From positions 1,180,380-1,244,379 of the forward strand of contig NZ_BBRF01000001.1 in NCBI RefSeq assembly GCF_000975135.1: 64,000 nt of DNA, read 5' to 3'. Under the pieces are notes generated by a model, which saw only the letters and a list, made by a program, of their open reading frames with translations, ran no database searches and was not told the origin of the DNA. Origin of the DNA: Demequina aurantiaca (lineage in GTDB: Bacteria > Actinomycetota > Actinomycetes > Actinomycetales > Demequinaceae). This document shows, piece after piece, positions 8,597-18,318 of the stretch (position 1 is its first letter; the number at the start of each line of letters is the position of its first letter). The translations under genes and the position numbers were made by a program.

Positions 8597-9274
8597 ATGA
8601 ACTGTGTTGCGCTGCGCCATGTCGCCTTTGAGGACCTCGGCCATTGGGAGCCCGAGATCCGTGCTCACGGGTACACCGTGACGTACGTCGACGCCGGCGT
8701 TGACGATCTGTCTCCCGTGCGCGACGCGGACCTGGTCATCGTGCTCGGCGGGCCCATCGGTGTGCTGGATGCGGCGATCTTCCCCACCATCGAGGTGGAG
8801 ACCGCGCTGATCCGCGAGCGCCTCGACGCCGGGCGCCCCGTGTTAGGGGTGTGCCTGGGTGCGCAGCTGATCGCGCACGCGCTGGGGTGGACCGTAGCTC
8901 CGGGGCCACTCGAGTTGGGGTGGGGTGTCATTGACGTCGCCCCCGCCGGGATGGAGACGCCGCTGCGCCACCTTGCCGGCGTGCCCATTCTGCAGTGGCA
9001 CGGCGACTCGATTGCCGCACCCGCGGACGTGGAGCTGCTCGCCTCGACCGACGTGACGGCCTGCCAGGCGTTCTCCGTGGGCAGCGGGTTCGGGATTCAA
9101 TTCCACCCTGAGGTGGATCCGGAGTCGTTCGAGCGCTGGCTGATCGGCAACGTGGTCGAGCTGCGTGGATTTGGGATCAGCATCGAGGAGTTCCGCGCGC
9201 AGACCGCCGCGGCTGCCGATGGGGCGTCAATGGCGGGCATCCGGTTCATCCGCGACTACCTCCGCGGCCTCTAG
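8597..9274 (+). CDS. Class I glutamine amidotransferase-like protein
   Basis: The 225-residue protein is a stand-alone GATase1 domain of the GMP-synthase-like type. The nucleophile elbow is GVCLGAQ with Cys86 and the His-Glu pair is FHPEVD with His170 and Glu172, so the hydrolase triad is complete. No synthetase domain is attached, so it either works with an unseen partner or hydrolyses gamma-glutamyl bonds by itself, as PuuD-like and related enzymes do. It follows guaB3 by 88 bases with its own likely promoter. It should not be called GMP synthase, since complete guaA lies at 21952. Confidence 0.88.
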   Translation: MNCVALRHVAFEDLGHWEPEIRAHGYTVTYVDAGVDDLSPVRDADLVIVLGGPIGVLDAAIFPTIEVETALIRERLDAGRPVLGVCLGAQLIAHALGWTVAPGPLELGWGVIDVAPAGMETPLRHLAGVPILQWHGDSIAAPADVELLASTDVTACQAFSVGSGFGIQFHPEVDPESFERWLIGNVVELRGFGISIEEFRAQTAAAADGASMAGIRFIRDYLRGL

Positions 9275-9284
9275 CGCTACGTCG

Positions 9285-11234
9285 TCAGGCCAGCAACTCC
9301 GAGAGTTCCAACCAGGACTCCTCGAGTTTGCTGGTCTCCGCCTCGTAGTCGCGCAACTGCTTGGTGAGTGCGGCAAGCCCCTCGTAGTCGGTCTGATCGT
9401 GCGTTGCCATGTCAGTGTGGACCGCTGCCATGAGGCCGGCCACCTTGGCCATGCGCCGCTCCACACTCGCGAGCTCCTTAGTCGCGACGCGGTGCTCGGC
9501 GCCGCTGAGTGCCGATGCGGAGGGCTTGGAGGGGGCGAACGATGCGCGTGACTCCGTGGAGGACGCGTCGCCGGAGCGGGTGCGGGTGCGCTGGCGTTCG
9601 GAACCGCTGCCGGCCGATGCCTGAGCGGGGGTAGCCGCAGATGCCGCCGCCGCATCGGGCACGTGGGTGGTGCCCGCCTGACCGCCGAACGAGCCGACGC
9701 CTTCGGTTTTGGTCCGGCGCTCGCGTGACAGCCGCACGTACTCGTCGATGCCACCGGGCAGGTGGCGCAGGCCGCCATCGACAACCGCGTACTGCTGGTC
9801 GGTGACGCGCTCCATCAGGTAGCGGTCGTGACTGACCACAATGAGCGTGCCGGGCCACGAGTCCAGCAGGTCCTCCATCGCGGCGAGCATGTCCGTGTCC
9901 AGGTCGTTGGTGGGCTCGTCGAGCACCAGCACGTTGGGTGCGTCGAGCAGCACCATCAACAGCTGGAGGCGCCGGCGCTGGCCGCCCGAGAGCTTGCCGA
10001 CGCGAGTCTTGAGCTGCACGGCGGTGAAGCCCAGACGCTCGAGCAGTTGCTTGGGCGTCATCTCCTGGCCATCTGCCAGTTGAACCGCGGAGTAGCGCTT
10101 GACGACGGCGCTGACGCGCTCGTCCTCGAACTCCTCCAGCTCGGCGAGTTGCTGCGACAGGGCTTGGACGCGCACGGTAATGCCGGTCTTGACCCGGCCG
10201 CTGGTGGGTTCCATGGCGCCGGTGATGAGCTTCAGCAGCGTGGACTTGCCGGCGCCGTTCTCACCCAGGATTCCGGTGCGCTCGCCCGGCCCGATGTTCC
10301 AGTTGACGTCGCGGAGAACCTCCTTGGCATCGTCGCCCGAGCCGTAGGTGACCCCGCATTTGATGAGATTGACGACGTCTTTGCCCAGGCGCGAGGCGGC
10401 CATGCGGGCCACCGCGACCTTGTCGCGAATGGGAGGCACATCTGCGATGAGTTCGTTCGCGGCGTCGATGCGGAATTTGGGCTTGGAGGTGCGGGCCGGG
10501 GCGCCGCGGCGCAGCCACGCGAGCTCCTTGCGCATCAGGTTCTGACGCTTGGATTCGGTGGCGTTGGCAATGCGGTCGCGCTCCACGCGCTGCAGCACGT
10601 AGGCGGCATACCCGCCCTCGTACTGGTCGACAACGCCATCGTGGACCTCCCACGTGTCGGTGCTGATTTCGTCCAGGAACCAGCGGTCGTGGGTGACGAC
10701 CACCAGGGCACCCTTGGAGGATGCCCAGCGACGCTTGAGGTGCTCGGCGAGCCACACCACGCCCTCGACGTCCAGGTGGTTGGTGGGCTCGTCGAGGAAG
10801 ATCACGTCGTGGTCGCCCACGAGTACGTGCGCGAGGGCGACTCGGCGTTGCTGGCCACCGGAGAGGTCGCCCACGATCGCCTCGCCGGGGAGGTCAGGGA
10901 CCAGGCCGGCCATGATGTCGCGGATGCGGGGGTCGGAGGCCCACTCGTACGTTTCGGCGCCGTCGCCCACGATCGCTTCGAGCACGGACAGGTTGATGTC
11001 CACGTGGTCGGACTGGTCGAGCACGCCGATGCGCGCGCCGCGTGAGATGGTCACGCGTCCCTCGTGCGGCTCGAGGCGTCCCGCGAGCAGCTTCATGAGC
11101 GAGGACTTGCCAGCGCCGTTGTTGCCGACGATGCCGATGCGGTTGCCGTCGTCGAGGCCGAGCGAGACCGAGTCCAGCACGGTGCCCGTGCCGAAGTCGA
11201 GGTGAAGCGCTTCCGCGCCGAGGAGGTGAGCCAT
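9285..11234 (-). CDS. ABC-F family ATPase (Uup-like)
   Basis: The 649-residue soluble protein has two ABC ATPase cassettes. The first has Walker [10 protein letters not shown], signature LSGGQQRR and Walker [13 protein letters not shown]. The second has [19 protein letters not shown] and [13 protein letters not shown] basic linker between them and no membrane domain mark the ABC-F class, which acts on the ribosome. The C-terminal part after about residue 535 is a low-complexity Ala/Ser/Thr stretch followed by a coiled coil, as in Uup. Close relatives influence ribosome function, transposon excision or antibiotic tolerance; which applies is not visible. It is convergent with the amidotransferase gene, ten bases apart. 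Confidence 0.93.
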   Translation of the reverse strand: MAHLLGAEALHLDFGTGTVLDSVSLGLDDGNRIGIVGNNGAGKSSLMKLLAGRLEPHEGRVTISRGARIGVLDQSDHVDINLSVLEAIVGDGAETYEWASDPRIRDIMAGLVPDLPGEAIVGDLSGGQQRRVALAHVLVGDHDVIFLDEPTNHLDVEGVVWLAEHLKRRWASSKGALVVVTHDRWFLDEISTDTWEVHDGVVDQYEGGYAAYVLQRVERDRIANATESKRQNLMRKELAWLRRGAPARTSKPKFRIDAANELIADVPPIRDKVAVARMAASRLGKDVVNLIKCGVTYGSGDDAKEVLRDVNWNIGPGERTGILGENGAGKSTLLKLITGAMEPTSGRVKTGITVRVQALSQQLAELEEFEDERVSAVVKRYSAVQLADGQEMTPKQLLERLGFTAVQLKTRVGKLSGGQRRRLQLLMVLLDAPNVLVLDEPTNDLDTDMLAAMEDLLDSWPGTLIVVSHDRYLMERVTDQQYAVVDGGLRHLPGGIDEYVRLSRERRTKTEGVGSFGGQAGTTHVPDAAAASAATPAQASAGSGSERQRTRTRSGDASSTESRASFAPSKPSASALSGAEHRVATKELASVERRMAKVAGLMAAVHTDMATHDQTDYEGLAALTKQLRDYEAETSKLEESWLELSELLA

Positions 11235-11240
11235 GCCTCA

Positions 11241-11246
11241 AGGGTA
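11241..11246 (-). promoter_or_regulatory. Putative -10 box for the ABC-F gene
   Basis: On the minus strand TACCCT ends six bases before the ATG at 11234. GAGG also occurs but lies only one base from the ATG, too close for a working ribosome-binding site, so a leaderless mRNA is likely. Confidence 0.4.
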
Positions 11247-11295
11247 GTTGCCCCCTTGCCTCGGCTTCACCGCCGTACGCTTGGCAGCAGTGAGG

Positions 11296-12261
11296 TTAGG
11301 CGCCGACGGTCAGCACCACCTTGCCGAAGTGGTCGCCCGAGGCCACGCGGCCGACGGCTTCACGCGCATTCTCGAGGGGCATGACGGCATCGATGACCGG
11401 GCGCAGCCCTGTGCGCGCCATGAACGACAGCAGTGCGGCGAGGTCGTCGCGCGAGCCCATCGTCACGCCCTGAACGCGGATCTCTTGGAAAAAGACGCGG
11501 GTCAACTGCGCGGGCTCGGGGTCCCCCGTGGTGAGCCCCGCTACCGCAATGGTGCCGCCGGCCTTGACCGAGGCGACCGAATGGGCCCAGGTGGCCTTGC
11601 CCACGGACTCGACCACGGCATCGGCGCGACGGGGCAGGCGAGCCCCTGGTTCGAACGCCTCTGCTGCGCCAAGGGCGCGGGCCCGCTCCCGCTTGGCCTC
11701 GGACCGCGAGGTGACCATCACTTCAAGACCCGCCGCACTCCCCAGAGCGATGGCGGCCGATGCGAGGCCCCCTCCCGCTCCCTGGATCAGCACGCTGTGG
11801 CCGGGCTTGAGGTCCGCAGCGACGAACAGCATTCGGTACGCGGTGAGCCACGCCGTCGGGAGGCAGGCGACCTCCTCGAACGACAGTTCCGTGGGCTTCG
11901 GCAGGAGGTTCGCGGTAGGAACAGCGACCCTTTCAGCGAAGGTCCCTTGGTAGCGCTCCGACAGCAAGCTGCGCGGCTCGCCGGGCCCCACGCCGTGGCC
12001 GTCTGCACCAATCACGCCGTGGAGCACCACCTCAGAACCATCGGGCGCAATTCCCGCCCCGTCGGTGCCGAGAATCATGGGCAGGCTGGACTTCGGCAAC
12101 CCCACCCCCCGCAGTGACCAAAGGTCATGATGGTTCACGCTGGCGGCGCGCACGTCAACCGTCGACCAGTGTTCGCGGGCCTCCGGCTCGGGCCGGTCGC
12201 CAACGGTCAGGCCGGAAGCCGGATCGTCGGAGCTGAATTGGGTGGCGTAGGCGGCGAGCAT
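11296..12261 (-). CDS. MDR-family NAD(P)H-dependent oxidoreductase (quinone oxidoreductase-like)
   Basis: The 321-residue protein has the medium-chain dehydrogenase fold. The N-terminal GroES-like part contains VDVRAASVNHHDLWSLRG and GTDGAG. The Rossmann part contains VLIQGAGGGLASAAIALGSAAG with the nucleotide-binding glycines, then VTSRSEAKRERARALGA. The cysteine cluster for structural zinc is absent, so it belongs to the zinc-free quinone reductase or enoyl reductase-like branch. The substrate is unknown. It follows xfp on the same strand by 41 bases. Its ribosome-binding region and ATG lie in the loop of a 12-base inverted repeat. Confidence 0.87.
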   Translation of the reverse strand: MLAAYATQFSSDDPASGLTVGDRPEPEAREHWSTVDVRAASVNHHDLWSLRGVGLPKSSLPMILGTDGAGIAPDGSEVVLHGVIGADGHGVGPGEPRSLLSERYQGTFAERVAVPTANLLPKPTELSFEEVACLPTAWLTAYRMLFVAADLKPGHSVLIQGAGGGLASAAIALGSAAGLEVMVTSRSEAKRERARALGAAEAFEPGARLPRRADAVVESVGKATWAHSVASVKAGGTIAVAGLTTGDPEPAQLTRVFFQEIRVQGVTMGSRDDLAALLSFMARTGLRPVIDAVMPLENAREAVGRVASGDHFGKVVLTVGA

Positions 12262-12290
12262 GCTTTTACCCTATGCCTGCCGCCTACGCC
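12244..12290 (-). promoter_or_regulatory. 12-base inverted repeat enclosing the oxidoreductase start codon
   Basis: GGCGTAGGCGGC at 12244-12255 and GCCGCCTACGCC at 12279-12290 are perfectly complementary, with a 23-base loop. In the minus-strand mRNA the loop holds AGGG and the ATG at 12261; the downstream arm encodes the first residues of the enzyme. The structure begins 12 bases after the xfp stop codon. It may end xfp transcripts, control translation of the next gene, or both. A TAGGGT box (12268-12273) six bases before the ATG could alternatively start a leaderless transcript that lacks the upstream arm. Confidence 0.6.
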
Positions 12291-12302
12291 GAGCACCCAT
12301 CG

Positions 12303-14762
12303 CTACTCGTTGTCGCCGCCGGTGGCGGCCACTGCATCGACCGCGATGCCCGCGTTGTCGCCGCGAGCATCCGGCCAGACCCAGTCATTGACCTCAGGCA
12401 GATCGGACCCAGTGTCGAGGGCGTAGCGGCGTGCCTCGAGGCGCTTGTCGAACATCGCCTGGCGCAGTGACGCCGCGCGCGTGCCGAGCGACGGCACATG
12501 GTCGATCACGTCCATCACCAGGTGATACCTGTCGATGTCGTTCAACATCGCCATGTCGAACGGCGTGGTCGTGGTGCCCTCCTCCTTGTAGCCGCGCACG
12601 TGCAGGTTGGAGTGACCGGTGCGGCGGTAGGTCAGGCGGTGGATGAGCCACGGGTAGCCGTGGTAGTTGAAAATGATCGGCTTGTCCGTGGTGAACAGCT
12701 GGTCGAATTCGCGGTCCGGCATGCCGTGCGGGTGTTCCTTCTCCGGCTGCAGTCGCATGAGATCGACGACATTAACCATCCGCACCTTGAGCTCCGGCAA
12801 ATGCTCGCGGAGCAGGTCCACGGCGGCCAAGACCTCGAGCGTGGGCACGTCGCCCGCGGCGGCGAGCACCACGTCGGGTTCCTCGCCCAACGGGACGTTG
12901 GACGCGAAATTCCAGATGCCCAGTCCTCGCGTGCAGTGGTCGACGGCCTCGTCCATGGTCAGCCAGGACGCCTGAGGCTGCTTGCCGGCGACGACCACGT
13001 TGACGTAATCGCGCGAGCGCAGGCAGTGGTCGTAGGTCGACAGCAGCGTGTTGGCGTCCGGCGGCAGGTACACCCTGACCACTTCGGCCTTTTTGTTGAT
13101 GACGTGGTCGATGAACCCCGGATCCTGGTGAGAGAAGCCGTTGTGGTCCTGGCGCCACACGTGGCTGGAGAGCAGATAGTTCAGCGACGGCACCGGCTGG
13201 CGCCAGGGAATCTCTCGCGTCACCTTGAGCCACTTGGCGTGCTGGTTGAACATCGAGTCCACGAGGTGGATGAACGCCTCGTACGAGGTGAATAGCCCGT
13301 GGCGGCCGGTGAGCAGGTAGCCCTCGAGCCATCCCTGACACTGGTGCTCGGAGAGCATTTCTACGACGCGTCCCTGGGGTGCAAGGTTGTCGTCGTCCTC
13401 GTCGATGTGCGCGTCCCAGACTCGGTCGGTGGTCTCAAGGACGGCGGCGATTCGGTTGGAGGCAAGTTCGTCTGGAGCGAAGATCCGGAAGTTATCCGGA
13501 TTGGCAGCCATCACGGCGTTGAGCCAGGTGCCGAGTACGCGGGTCGCCTCCGCGGCGCCATAGCCGGGGTGTGGCACGTCGATTGCGAAGTCCTGGAAGT
13601 TGGGCAGGCGCAGGTCCTTCATCAGCCGGCCGCCGTTGGCGTGCGGGGTGGCACTCATGCGTAGGTCACCCTCGGGAGCGAGCGACGTCACTTCGTCCTT
13701 GATCTTGCCGGCCTCGTCGAACAACTCGTCTGGCTTGTACGACTTGAGCCAGCCCTCGAGCACCGCGAGGTGCTCGTCGGTGTCGCGGGCATTGGACAGA
13801 GGCACCTGGTGCGAGCGGTACGAACCCTCGACCTTCTTGCCGTCGATGACGGGAGGGCACGTCCAGCCCTTGGGGGTGCGGAACACGATCATGGGCCAGC
13901 GGGGGCGCTCCATGTCGTCGTCCGTCGCTGCCTCGGCCTTGATGGCGGCGATCTCGTCCATGACATCGTCCAGCAGGTCCGCGAAGCGGCGGTGGATGGA
14001 GGCGTGCGACTCGTCGTCGAAGCCCGCAACGAACACGTGCGGCTTGTGGCCGTAGCCGCGCATGAGCGCGTCGAGTTCGTCCTCGTCGATGCGTGCCAGC
14101 ACCGTGGGGTTGGCGATCTTGTAGCCGTTCAGGTGCAGGATCGGCAGTACGACGCCGTCCGAAGCTGGGTGGACGAACTTGTTCGAGTGCCAGGAGGTGG
14201 CGAGCGGCCCGGTTTCGGCTTCGCCGTCACCAACGATGGTCGCTACCAGGAGGTCGGGATTATCAAAGGCCGCACCGTAGGCGTGCGACAGGGAGTAGCC
14301 GAGCTCGCCGCCCTCGTGAATGGATCCCGGAGTCTCAGGTGCCACGTGAGACGGGATGCCCCCGGGGAACGAGAACTGCTTGAACAGGTGTTGGACGCCG
14401 CGCTCATCGAGGCTCGCGTCTGGGTACGTGTCCGTGTAGGTGCCATCCAGGTAGCTGGAGGCGACCAGGCCGGGTCCACCATGGCCAGGACCAGTGACAT
14501 AGAGAGTCGGCTGACTACGTTCCTGAATCATGCGGTTCAGGTGCGCGTAGAGGAAGTTCAGGCCCGGCGTCGTGCCCCAGTGACCTACCAGGCGCGGCTT
14601 GACGTGATCCCGGTGCAGGGGCTCACGGAGAAGGGGGTTGCCAAGCAGATAGATCTGCCCCACCGACAGGTAGTTGGTGGCGCGCCACCAACGATCGATT
14701 CCGGCGATCTGTTCGTCGGTGACGGAGTCGCGCTGACGCGCCACCCATGGTCCGGTTGCCAT
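12303..14762 (-). CDS. xfp: Xylulose-5-phosphate/fructose-6-phosphate phosphoketolase
   Basis: The 819-residue thiamine-diphosphate enzyme cleaves xylulose 5-phosphate (and often fructose 6-phosphate) with phosphate to acetyl phosphate plus glyceraldehyde 3-phosphate (or erythrose 4-phosphate). Phosphoketolase landmarks are [30 protein letters not shown], the cofactor site [20 protein letters not shown], and the C-terminal DRRGHSN-like stretch [25 protein letters not shown]. Length is normal. GGAGG lies five bases before the ATG. It sits downstream of pta and ackA on the same strand, which supplies enzymes that use acetyl phosphate, so the three probably serve one pathway. Confidence 0.96.
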   Translation of the reverse strand: MATGPWVARQRDSVTDEQIAGIDRWWRATNYLSVGQIYLLGNPLLREPLHRDHVKPRLVGHWGTTPGLNFLYAHLNRMIQERSQPTLYVTGPGHGGPGLVASSYLDGTYTDTYPDASLDERGVQHLFKQFSFPGGIPSHVAPETPGSIHEGGELGYSLSHAYGAAFDNPDLLVATIVGDGEAETGPLATSWHSNKFVHPASDGVVLPILHLNGYKIANPTVLARIDEDELDALMRGYGHKPHVFVAGFDDESHASIHRRFADLLDDVMDEIAAIKAEAATDDDMERPRWPMIVFRTPKGWTCPPVIDGKKVEGSYRSHQVPLSNARDTDEHLAVLEGWLKSYKPDELFDEAGKIKDEVTSLAPEGDLRMSATPHANGGRLMKDLRLPNFQDFAIDVPHPGYGAAEATRVLGTWLNAVMAANPDNFRIFAPDELASNRIAAVLETTDRVWDAHIDEDDDNLAPQGRVVEMLSEHQCQGWLEGYLLTGRHGLFTSYEAFIHLVDSMFNQHAKWLKVTREIPWRQPVPSLNYLLSSHVWRQDHNGFSHQDPGFIDHVINKKAEVVRVYLPPDANTLLSTYDHCLRSRDYVNVVVAGKQPQASWLTMDEAVDHCTRGLGIWNFASNVPLGEEPDVVLAAAGDVPTLEVLAAVDLLREHLPELKVRMVNVVDLMRLQPEKEHPHGMPDREFDQLFTTDKPIIFNYHGYPWLIHRLTYRRTGHSNLHVRGYKEEGTTTTPFDMAMLNDIDRYHLVMDVIDHVPSLGTRAASLRQAMFDKRLEARRYALDTGSDLPEVNDWVWPDARGDNAGIAVDAVAATGGDNE

Positions 14763-14849
14763 CTCTACCTCCAGTGTTGTGAGTGTCGATTGTCAAGAAA
14801 CGGAACAAACTGATGGAGCAAGGAGCTGGAGCCCCAAGGCGGCTGCCTG

Positions 14850-15986
14850 CTAACTCACCGCTGCAATCGACTGTAGAGCGATCTCGCGCTCCTCGTTGGT
14901 TGGGACAACCCAGACTTGGACCGACGACGCATCGGTACTGATGAGCTGGGCCTCCTTCATGCGTCCGGCGTTGCGGTCGTCGTCAATCTCGATGCCGAGC
15001 GCGGCCAGACCCGCGAGCGAGTGCGCGCGCACCCATCCGTCGTTCTCTCCCACCCCAGCGGTGAACGCGATGGCGTCGAGCGTCCCGAGCTGAGCGAAGT
15101 ACTGGCCCACGTAGCCGCGGATGCGACGCGCGTAGACCTCAAGCCCCAGGATGGCGTCCCGACTACCCTCCGCGGCCGCCTTGTGTGCGTCACGCATGTC
15201 GGAATAGCCGGTCAGGCCGAGCATTCCGGATTGCCTGTTGAGCAGCGCGTCGATCTCGTCGACCGTCATGCCGGCAGTCCGCGCAAGGTGAAGCGTGACG
15301 GCGGGGTCGATGTCGCCGGAGCGCGTGCCCATGACGAGACCTTCGAGGGGCGTCAGGCCCATCGACGTGTCGATGGACACCCCACCTTGAACGGCACACG
15401 CCGAGGCTCCGTTGCCTAGGTGAAGCACGATCGTATTGATGTCGCGCTCACTGCGTCCCATGAGTCGGGCGGTTTCCCGCGAGACGTACGCGTGAGAGGT
15501 GCCGTGGAAGCCGTAGCGCCGCACCCCGTGCTCGCGCGCCACGTTGCGGTCGATCGCGTAGGTATACGCAGCCTCAGGGATCGTCGAGTGAAACGCGGTG
15601 TCAAAGACGGCGACATGAGGGAGCGTGGGGAAGGCTGCTCGCGCGGCGGTGATGCCTGCCAGGTTGGGAGGGTTGTGCAGGGGCGCGAGCGTGGACAGTA
15701 GGGCAATCTTGTGCTCGACTTCATCGGTGATGATGGTGGGCGCGGAGAACTCGGCCCCTCCCTGCACCACGCGGTGGCCCACCACAGTCAATGCCTCGAG
15801 GTCGACGCCCGAGTCGGGCTCGCCGAGTCGCGCAATGATGTCGCCAATCGCGGCCGAGTGATCCGTCACGCGTTCGATGAGCCCAGAGACGAGCGGCTCA
15901 TCCAGCGTGGTATCGACCACCTGGTACTTGACGGAACTGGAGCCGCAGTTAAGGACTAGCGCGAGCCCAAGGTAGTTGACGCTCAC
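14850..15986 (-). CDS. ackA: Acetate kinase
   Basis: The 378-residue enzyme transfers phosphate between acetyl phosphate and ADP, giving ATP and acetate. It has VLNCGSSSVKYQV at the N-terminus, YGFHGTSHAYVS, HLGNGASACAV with the phosphate loop, and FTAGVGEN near the C-terminus. All are acetate kinase signatures. It is slightly shorter than the usual 395-400 residues. The GTG start overlaps the pta stop by four bases (GTGA), so translation is coupled to pta. xfp lies 87 bases downstream. Confidence 0.96.
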   Translation of the reverse strand: MSVNYLGLALVLNCGSSSVKYQVVDTTLDEPLVSGLIERVTDHSAAIGDIIARLGEPDSGVDLEALTVVGHRVVQGGAEFSAPTIITDEVEHKIALLSTLAPLHNPPNLAGITAARAAFPTLPHVAVFDTAFHSTIPEAAYTYAIDRNVAREHGVRRYGFHGTSHAYVSRETARLMGRSERDINTIVLHLGNGASACAVQGGVSIDTSMGLTPLEGLVMGTRSGDIDPAVTLHLARTAGMTVDEIDALLNRQSGMLGLTGYSDMRDAHKAAAEGSRDAILGLEVYARRIRGYVGQYFAQLGTLDAIAFTAGVGENDGWVRAHSLAGLAALGIEIDDDRNAGRMKEAQLISTDASSVQVWVVPTNEEREIALQSIAAVS

Positions 15987-18082
15987 GCGGTTGCCTCCGT
16001 GGTGTGGTCGCCCGTTGCGGGGGCGTCGAGTTGTTGAGCCTGGATGGCCGTGATCGCGACGGTGTTGACGATGTCCTGCACCAGGGCGCCACGCGAGAGG
16101 TCGTTGACGGGCTTGCGCAGTCCCTGCAAGACCGGGCCGATGGCAACGGCGCCCGCGGAGCGCTGCACGGCCTTGTAGGTGTTGTTGCCGGTGTTGAGAT
16201 CGGGGAACACCAGCACGGTGGCGCGGCCCGCGACGGGAGAGTTCGGCGCCTTGGATGCTGCGACACTCGGCTCGACGGCCGCGTCGTACTGCATCGGCCC
16301 GTCGACCAGCAGGTCGGGCCGGCGCTCGCGAACCAACTCAGTGGCGCGACGAACCTTGTCGACGTCGTCGCCAGAGCCCGACGCCCCGGTCGAATAGGAC
16401 AACATGGCGATACGCGGCTCGATGGTGAACTGACGAGCCGTCTCAGCAGAGGAGATCGCGATGTCGGCGAGTTGCTCCGCAGTCGGGTCCGGATTGACGG
16501 CGCAGTCGCCGTAGACCAGCACCCGGTCATCGAGGCACATGAAGAAGACCGACGACACGATGGACACGCCCGGTGGGGTCTTGATGACCTGGAAAGCGGG
16601 GCTGATGGTGTGAGCGGTGGTGTGGGCCGCACCGGAGACCATGCCGTCCGCGAGGCCCTCCCGCACCATCATCGTGCCGAAGAAGCTGACATCTTGGACC
16701 ACGTCGCGGGCCTGTTCGAGGGTCATTCCCTTCGCCGCGCGCAACTCTGCGACGGTTGCCGCAAACGGCTCGACGTAGGCGGGATCATCGGTCGCGACGA
16801 TGCGGGCATCGTCGATGTCCACGCCCAGTTCGCCGGCCCGAGTCCTGATGGCGGACTCGTTGCCGAGGATGGTGAGGTCGACGACGTCGCGGGTCAGGAG
16901 GGTCGAGGCTGCGCGCAGGATGCGGTCGTCATTGCCCTCGGGAAGGACGATGTGGCGCTTGCCGGAACGCGCCCGGCTGAGGAGGTCGTATTCGAACATG
17001 AGCGGCGTCACGACGTCCGTGCGCGCTACGTCCAGAAGCTCCAGCAAGGTGTCCGTGTCGACAAGCCGCTCGAACATGGACAGCGCGGTGTCGACCTTGA
17101 CGGCACTTTCGCGGGAGAGGCGCCCGCGAGTCTGCGAGCATCGTGTCGCCGCCTCAAACGTGCCGAGTTCGGTACGGATGATTGGCAGCGCGGAGCCCAT
17201 GCCTGCGATGAGCCGCTGGACTGACGGTGGGGTAGCAAAGCCGCCATTGAGGATGACCCCGGACAGCGTGGGGAACCCCTCGGCACTGTGGGCGCCGATG
17301 AGCGCGAGGAGAGTGTCTGCACGGTCGCCGGGGGTGATCACGATGCCGCCCTCTTCGAGGCGTTCGAGCAGGTGCTCCGCATTCATTGCGCCAACGGTCA
17401 TGGCCCGTACTTCGCGCGTCAGCAACTCGGGATCTCCGGAGACCACCTGACCGTCCACGGCTTCGACGAGCGCGCTCAGCAGCGGCGCGATGAGGACCGG
17501 GTCCTCGGGCAGGGCGCCCACCGCAATGTCTGCAGGGAGAGCGGCCATCACGGCGTCGAGTTGACCCGAATCACAGCGGTTCGCGAAGACGGCAGCCACA
17601 TGCGCATGCGAGTCCGTCATCTCGGCTCGGGACTGCTCGACAACCTGCGCGATTTCCGCAGGCGTACGGCCGATGCCGTGGACCACTAAGGCAACCGGCG
17701 CGCCAAGGTTGGCGGCGATGCGGGCATTGAATTCAAACTCGGCGGGGCCGGACACGTCCGTGTAGTCGGTGCCGACAATGACCATGGCATCACACGCGCC
17801 ATCAATTTCGTGGAATCGAGAGACGATGGTGGCGAGCGCGACGTCCGGGTTTGCGTGCACGTCCTCGTAGGTGACTCCGATTGACTCGTCGTAGGTCTGG
17901 GAGACACCCTCATGACCGAGCAGGAGCTCCAGGACATAGTCCGAGCCGTCTGCCACACGCGCGACGGGGCGGAAGATTCCCACCCGGCCCACAGACCGCG
18001 CGAGCAGGTCAGTAATCCCGAGAGCGACGGCAGACTTCCCGGAGTTTCCTTCGGCGGACGCTACATAGATGCTTTTAGCCAC
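15983..18082 (-). CDS. pta: Phosphate acetyltransferase (long form)
   Basis: The 699-residue protein is the long form of Pta. An N-terminal P-loop-like domain (IYVASAEGNSGKSAVALGI) and a DRTGG-type middle domain come first. The C-terminal catalytic domain follows from about residue 370 (SGKRHIVLPEGNDDRILRAA, then YSTGASGSGDDVDKVRRAT). It converts acetyl phosphate and CoA to acetyl-CoA and phosphate. It leads a pta-ackA operon, with xfp next. The start is GTG; a possible ATG two bases upstream is out of frame. The gene is divergent from the GGDEF gene at 18319. Confidence 0.95.
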   Translation of the reverse strand: MAKSIYVASAEGNSGKSAVALGITDLLARSVGRVGIFRPVARVADGSDYVLELLLGHEGVSQTYDESIGVTYEDVHANPDVALATIVSRFHEIDGACDAMVIVGTDYTDVSGPAEFEFNARIAANLGAPVALVVHGIGRTPAEIAQVVEQSRAEMTDSHAHVAAVFANRCDSGQLDAVMAALPADIAVGALPEDPVLIAPLLSALVEAVDGQVVSGDPELLTREVRAMTVGAMNAEHLLERLEEGGIVITPGDRADTLLALIGAHSAEGFPTLSGVILNGGFATPPSVQRLIAGMGSALPIIRTELGTFEAATRCSQTRGRLSRESAVKVDTALSMFERLVDTDTLLELLDVARTDVVTPLMFEYDLLSRARSGKRHIVLPEGNDDRILRAASTLLTRDVVDLTILGNESAIRTRAGELGVDIDDARIVATDDPAYVEPFAATVAELRAAKGMTLEQARDVVQDVSFFGTMMVREGLADGMVSGAAHTTAHTISPAFQVIKTPPGVSIVSSVFFMCLDDRVLVYGDCAVNPDPTAEQLADIAISSAETARQFTIEPRIAMLSYSTGASGSGDDVDKVRRATELVRERRPDLLVDGPMQYDAAVEPSVAASKAPNSPVAGRATVLVFPDLNTGNNTYKAVQRSAGAVAIGPVLQGLRKPVNDLSRGALVQDIVNTVAITAIQAQQLDAPATGDHTTEATA

Positions 18083-18318
18083 ATGGCCAGCATTCCACGT
18101 TCTGCCCGCTCATGCGCCTGACCAACGTCCCGGGTGCGGCAGCAATCGCGCCGGTAGTGGACTCCAGAAGTGGCGTGCGTCACTCGCAACGATGCGAATC
18201 GCTGCGTTGTGGGTCCCGTCCCATAGACTCTCCTGGTAAGAGTCGCGATGTCTCCGGTACGTGTGTCGGGGAATGGCGAGAGCGGCGTGAGGGCGCCGAT
18301 TCTGGTGCAGGGGGCGGG

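Noticed and set aside
18190-18318. Possible cyclic di-GMP riboswitch before the first GGDEF gene
   Set aside because: No GEMM-I or GEMM-II core is recognisable. A GACTCT-N7-AGAGTC repeat at 18226-18244 is too small to call.
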